A stretch of DNA of 44,948 bases, from assembly GCA_024274785.1 (NCBI GenBank), contig JAJSAM010000064.1, positions 1 to 44,948 of the forward strand, written 5' to 3'. Within the stretch, counting starts at the first letter, position 1. Every line of letters begins with the position of its first letter. The notes beneath the pieces were generated by a model. The model ran no database searches, was not told where the DNA came from, and was given only the letters and a program-made list of their open reading frames with translations. The translations under genes were made by a program, and so were the position numbers. This document shows positions 41,853 through 44,948 of this stretch, piece by piece. This DNA comes from Planctomycetota bacterium (GTDB lineage: Bacteria; Planctomycetota; JAJSAM01).

Positions 41853-42928
41853 CCGTCCCGCGCATCATCATCGGCGACTTCCTCTGCGAGGACACCTTCG
41901 CCCGGGACTCCGGCCTGAACCCGCGCGTCATCACGAAGAAGGTCGTCCGCTCGATCTCGGCCCAGGCCACGCTGCTCCGCGTCTTCGCCGGTGATGATGA
42001 TCTGCTCTGGACCCCTCTCCCGGTGGACCCGGAGCGCCTGGCCGATGTTCCCGGGCTGGCCCGGCCCCGGCTGGCGAGCGGCCCGCAGGAGGACCTGCCC
42101 GCGGCCGCAGAGATTCTCGCCTGGGGTGAGACGAAGGGCGTCCGGAAGCTGCGGCAGCGCCTCTTCGCCGGACTAGACGGGCGCTTTCCGGCCTCGGCGC
42201 CGGACATCGCCGCGAGAGTGAATCATCGAGGCTCTCTGCTCGAGGCGGAGTGCGCTGCCCCCTGGCGTCTTCCCGGCGCGAAGATGCTGACCTGCGTGCC
42301 CGAACTGGAGCACTACCTCGAGACGATGGACCGTCCCCCCCTCCGCTGGGTGCTGAAGTCCCCCTGGTCCGCGGCGGGACGGCTCCGGCACGTGGGCTCG
42401 GGACTCACCGTCGAGCAGGACTCCCGGCGCCATGTCATCGATCTCTTCCACCGGTTTGACGAGTTGCTTTTCGAACCCTGGTTGGAGCGGATCGCCGACT
42501 ACGGGGTCTGCGGCGTAATCGACGACGAGGGGGTGGGAGAGCTGCGCTGCCACGAGCAGTTCGTGGACGGTTACGGACGCTTCCGGTCCATCCGGATCAG
42601 GGCCGGTGAACTCGCGGTTCCGGCGGAGTTTTCCCACGCCGCGGCCAGGACGGGAGAGTGGTTGCGGAATGCGGGTTACCGCGGCCCCTTCGGCACGGAT
42701 GCGTTCCGCTACGAACCGGCCGATGGGGAGACCGGCCTCAGGGAAGTTTCCGAGGTCAACGCGAGATTCACCTTCGGTCACATCGCTCACGCCCTGCGGG
42801 AACGGTTGTTCCCCGGGACGGATCTCACGCTCCTGCTGGGAAAGCCTCCGGAAGAAGACCGCTACGTCCCCCTGCTTCATCCCACGGAAGACGAGCCCAC
42901 GCAGGCCGGCCTCGTGATCGCCGACTGA
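41849..42928 (+). CDS. ATP-grasp-like ligase
   Basis: 359 residues from GTG 41849, inside the previous stop codon. ATP-grasp features by eye are WVLKSPWSAAGRLRHV (ATP-binding lysine strand and loop), LLFEPWLERIADYGV (nucleotide-pocket Glu), and GYRGPFGTDAFRYE with SEVNARFTFGHIAHAL (metal-binding Glu-x-Asn). The N-terminal 140 residues are a different, less recognisable domain (IIIGDFLCEDTFARDSGLNP). ATP-grasp enzymes join a carboxylate to an amine or thiol through an acyl phosphate. The substrate is unknown. Next to a deacetylase-like enzyme and a 58-residue ORF, this suggests a small dedicated biosynthetic step. Confidence 0.7.
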   Translation: MTVPRIIIGDFLCEDTFARDSGLNPRVITKKVVRSISAQATLLRVFAGDDDLLWTPLPVDPERLADVPGLARPRLASGPQEDLPAAAEILAWGETKGVRKLRQRLFAGLDGRFPASAPDIAARVNHRGSLLEAECAAPWRLPGAKMLTCVPELEHYLETMDRPPLRWVLKSPWSAAGRLRHVGSGLTVEQDSRRHVIDLFHRFDELLFEPWLERIADYGVCGVIDDEGVGELRCHEQFVDGYGRFRSIRIRAGELAVPAEFSHAAARTGEWLRNAGYRGPFGTDAFRYEPADGETGLREVSEVNARFTFGHIAHALRERLFPGTDLTLLLGKPPEEDRYVPLLHPTEDEPTQAGLVIAD

Positions 42929-42932
42929 CCAG

Positions 42933-43040
42933 GGGGAGTTCCAACCCACATTCCGGAGGGACGAGCCTCGTCTCGCCCGCGCATCACCGATGGCGATCGC
43001 ACCGGAACCGGCGCGGCGGCGACGGAGCGCCGCCCTCCGA
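42933..43040. repeat. REP-like segment with hairpin
   Basis: GGGGGAGTTCCAACCCACAT and the following CCGGAGGGACGAG resemble 8664-8700. Further on, GGCGGCG and CGCCGCC (about 43013-43032) form a 7-bp hairpin. Both look like dispersed non-coding repeats. This accounts for most of the gap 42929-43100. TTGACA at about 43063 and TATCCT at about 43088 could be a weak promoter for the next gene, with a 19-base spacer. Confidence 0.35.
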
Positions 43041-43100
43041 GGCGATGCTTCGCCTGAGTTGACTTGACATCCACGAACAGGCCGGGTGTATCCTGTTCGC

Positions 43101-44438
43101 ATGAAACCCAGAGCGGCTCTCCTCCTGCTCCTCGTCAGTGCGCTCCTCGCCCCCGGCTGCATCACCGATCCGGTCACCGGCAGGTCGGTCCTCGGGATCC
43201 CGACCAGCGACGCGGAAGAGATCCAGATGGGCGCCCGGTACGCGCCCTCCTTCAAGTCGCAGTACGAGGGCGCCTACCCCGACGCCGAACTGAATGCCTA
43301 CCTCGGTGAGATCGTTCTCGGGATGGCGAAGAACAGCCATCGCCCCAACCTGCCGTGGACCTTCACCCTGTTGAACTCCTCGGAGGTGAACGCTTTCGCG
43401 CTGCCCGGCGGAACGGTCTGCATCACCCGGGGGCTCCTCTACCAGATCGACACCGAGGCCGAGTTCGCGGCGGTGATGGGGCACGAGGTCGGGCACGTCA
43501 ACCACCGCCACTCCGTCCAACAGCAGGGCCAGGCGGCGCTGGTGGGTCTCCTCGTCGCCGGCGTCAGCCTGGGCGTGGGGTACGTGGCGCCGGAGTACGC
43601 GGAAGCGGGACAGGCGCTCGGGGCGATGGGGGGCCAGCTCGTCCTGCTCGGCTACAGCCGCGGCGACGAGATGGAAGCCGACCAACGCGGGGTCGAATAC
43701 AGCTACCGGGCCGGTTACGATCCGCGCGAACTGGCCGGCGTCTTCGAGCTCTTCAAGAAGATGAAGGGTGATGAAGCACCGCCGGAGCTGCTCAGCACGC
43801 ACCCACTGGACGACAAACGCATCGCCGCGGTGACCGAGGAGATCGAGCTCGAGTATCCGGAGATCATCCGGACCAATGGCGCCGGCCTGACGAAGACCAC
43901 CGCGAAATGGGACCGCCTGATGGGACGCCTCCGCGCCGCGCAGAAGGTCTACGACCGCTACGACGCGGCCTCGGCCGAGTTCGGAAAGGCGCTGCAGAGC
44001 GGAAACACCGCCGGGCTCCGCTCGGTTCTCGCCACGGTGGAGGAATGCGAGCGAGCGCTGCCGGACCACGGTCTGCTCGTCAGCGCGGTCGGGGTGGTCA
44101 ACGACAAGCTGGGCAACACGCGGGTCGCAAAGCGAAAGTTCGAACAGGCCGCATCCATGCAGAGCGACCTGTTCGAGCCGAGGCTCTACCTCGCCCGGAT
44201 GGCGCTGACCTCCGGAGACGCGGCCGGCGCGCACCGCTGGGCCGAGCAGGCAGTGGCACTCTATCCGCACCACTACGGCGCGCAGTTCATCGACGGCCGC
44301 GCGCTGGACTCCCTCGGCCGGGCGAACGAGGCGGTGGAACGTTACAGCGCAGTGGTCCAACTGGCGCCTGAGCAGAGCAGCGAGCGCCAGTTCTGCGTCG
44401 CCCGGATCGCCGAACTCAACGGGACCGCCACCCGCTGA
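43101..44438 (+). CDS. M48 family metalloprotease lipoprotein with TPR C-terminus
   Basis: 445 residues. Lipoprotein signal MKPRAALLLLLVSALLAPGC, with Cys20. The M48 peptidase domain follows: NAFALPGGTVCITRGLL, zinc motif HEVGH at about 128-132, and third-ligand Glu in GDEMEADQRGVEYSYRAGYD, then STHPLDDKRI. This is the BepA/LoiP layout: outer-membrane protein quality control by a periplasmic M48 protease followed by TPRs. The C-terminal 120 residues have TPR-like spacing (AKRKFEQAASMQSDLFEPRL, AAGAHRWAEQAVALYPHHYG). I start at ATG 43101; a GTG at 43086 would add five residues ahead of the signal. It converges on the HMA-domain gene 30 bases away. Confidence 0.92.
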   Translation: MKPRAALLLLLVSALLAPGCITDPVTGRSVLGIPTSDAEEIQMGARYAPSFKSQYEGAYPDAELNAYLGEIVLGMAKNSHRPNLPWTFTLLNSSEVNAFALPGGTVCITRGLLYQIDTEAEFAAVMGHEVGHVNHRHSVQQQGQAALVGLLVAGVSLGVGYVAPEYAEAGQALGAMGGQLVLLGYSRGDEMEADQRGVEYSYRAGYDPRELAGVFELFKKMKGDEAPPELLSTHPLDDKRIAAVTEEIELEYPEIIRTNGAGLTKTTAKWDRLMGRLRAAQKVYDRYDAASAEFGKALQSGNTAGLRSVLATVEECERALPDHGLLVSAVGVVNDKLGNTRVAKRKFEQAASMQSDLFEPRLYLARMALTSGDAAGAHRWAEQAVALYPHHYGAQFIDGRALDSLGRANEAVERYSAVVQLAPEQSSERQFCVARIAELNGTATR

Positions 44439-44468
44439 CGACACGGCCGGCGCGAAACCGGTTCGCCG

Positions 44469-44753
44469 CTACCGCCGGACCTTCGCCTCGAAGCCGAGCT
44501 CGCTCACGGCATCGGCGAGATCCTGGGGTTCGACGCCCTTCTTCACCGTCACCGTCGCCGAGGCATCCTCGAGGGAAACATCGACGGAGATCACCCCCTC
44601 GAACTTCTCGAGTTGGCCCTGCACCGCAGGGACACAGGAGGTCGCTCAGGTCATCCCGCTGACGTCGAGCACGACCGTGGTGGGCTCATCGCCTCCACAC
44701 GCCGCGAGCAGGAGCAGGCTCGCCATAAACAGGCCCATCCCAAAGATCTTCAT
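44469..44753 (-). CDS. HMA-domain lipoprotein, candidate selenoprotein (in-frame UGA)
   Basis: 94 codons if the UGA at 44646-44648 (codon 36) is read through. Lipoprotein signal MKIFGMGLFMASLLLLAAC (Cys19). The HMA domain then reads TTVVLDVSGMT, UGA, ATSCVPAVQG, continuing LEKFEGVISVDVSLEDASAT, then VTVKK, and ending DLADAVSELGFEAKVRR before TAG. The beta-alpha-beta-beta-alpha-beta pattern is intact on both sides of the UGA. The UGA sits exactly where the first metal-ligand Cys of GMTC...C belongs; the UxxxC spacing matches the CxxxC variant of the family. GGGAG lies 6 bases before the ATG. The expected role is binding soft metals (Hg, Cu) in the envelope. A Cys-to-stop mutation or base error is the alternative. 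Confidence 0.75.
44617..44631 (-). promoter_or_regulatory. SECIS-like hairpin downstream of the in-frame UGA
   Basis: In the mRNA, CCCUGC-GGU-GCAGGG folds into a perfect 6-bp stem with a GGU loop. The loop starts 20 bases after the UGA. Bacterial SECIS hairpins lie within the coding sequence directly after the UGA, at a similar distance, with G in the first loop positions (18 bases to GGU in E. coli fdhF, from memory). The hairpin also encodes the PAVQG stretch, so chance cannot be excluded. Confidence 0.6.
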
Positions 44754-44808
44754 GGTGTACTCCCATGGTTGTTGACTTACATTCTCGATATCCAACGGGA
44801 CCACCTTA

Positions 44809-44948
44809 GGGCCCGCGCAAGAATAACTTCGGGATTCGAGGGCTGCTGCATCCCGCCCAGCTGCGTTGCTCGTCGGTTGAAACCAGTAAGGTTGCGCGCT
44901 CCTCGCGCCTTGCTGGGCGGGCGCATCAGCGCTCTCGGTCCTGCGAAC
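44809..44948 (+). repeat. Dispersed repeat family 1, copy D (truncated by window edge)
   Basis: Starts GGGCCCGCGCAAGAATAACT and runs to TCCTGCGAAC at the last base, where the right terminal repeat should begin. It is almost identical to copy A in inverted orientation. It lies 55 bases upstream of the HMA gene start, so that gene's promoter may lie partly in or beside the repeat. Confidence 0.9.

Noticed and set aside
1..44948. 45-kb composite transposon bounded by the end repeats
   Set aside because: The elements are short and lack a transposase, and the content is ordinary chromosomal genes; assembly breakage explains the ends better.

Overview
This is a GC-rich segment from an uncultured-type Gram-negative bacterium. 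It encodes many lipoproteins with Sec/SPII signals, Ser/Thr kinase-ATPase-TPR giants, and secreted HExxH proteins of the DUF1570/peptidase-MA kind. A HEAT-repeat protein ends in a tryptophan-rich tail. These traits fit Planctomycetota or a neighbouring high-GC phylum, but no marker gene is present and I do not assign a taxon. Both ends of the window lie inside copies of one dispersed repeat, in opposite orientation. It therefore looks like a complete assembly contig that broke at repeats.

Layout. 0.2-5.4 kb: a YeeE/YedE-type transporter diverges from a TIGR01777-type epimerase, a TAXI-TRAP binding lipoprotein and a fused TRAP permease. 5.4-8.6 kb: an SDR oxidoreductase diverges from a three-gene envelope operon of unknown function. 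8.7-17.3 kb: two paralogous kinase/AAA-ATPase/TPR proteins flank a few small genes, one possibly roadblock-like. 17.5-19.2 kb: a TPR/HExxH secreted protein. 19.5-24.1 kb: a DUF4011/SF1 helicase/REase/DUF3320 protein, a type linked to phage defence, interrupted by one in-frame TAG. 24.2-28.6 kb: YihY family protein, RF-1-domain (GGQ) rescue factor, HExxH protein, NRDE protein, and a zinc-ribbon/Smr-like protein. 28.8-32.7 kb: three subunits of a molybdenum hydroxylase whose flavoprotein carries the extra four-cysteine insert of 4-hydroxybenzoyl-CoA reductase. 32.9-38.9 kb: HEAT protein, beta-propeller remnant, CBS-pair protein, PrsW-like protease, a lipoprotein and a large HExxH protein. 39.4-42.9 kb: a conserved protein of unknown function diverges from a coupled operon of a 58-residue ORF, a polysaccharide-deacetylase-like protein and an ATP-grasp-like protein. 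43.1-44.8 kb: an M48 lipoprotein metalloprotease converges on a short HMA-domain lipoprotein.

The most striking observation is that last gene. Its metal-binding motif reads GMT-(TGA)-ATSC: an in-frame UGA occupies the first metal-ligand cysteine position. A perfect 6-bp hairpin with a GGU loop starts 14 nt after the UGA, its loop 20 nt after it, as in bacterial SECIS elements. It is a strong candidate selenoprotein that standard ORF callers miss. Other points of interest are the repeat families (one with 18-20 bp terminal inverted repeats, several sitting on stop codons), the in-frame amber codon in the helicase, a triple half-site upstream of the molybdenum hydroxylase operon, and the small ORF/deacetylase/ATP-grasp operon.

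No rRNA, tRNA, CRISPR array or intact transposase was seen. All functional calls come from reading motifs by eye; no database search was run.
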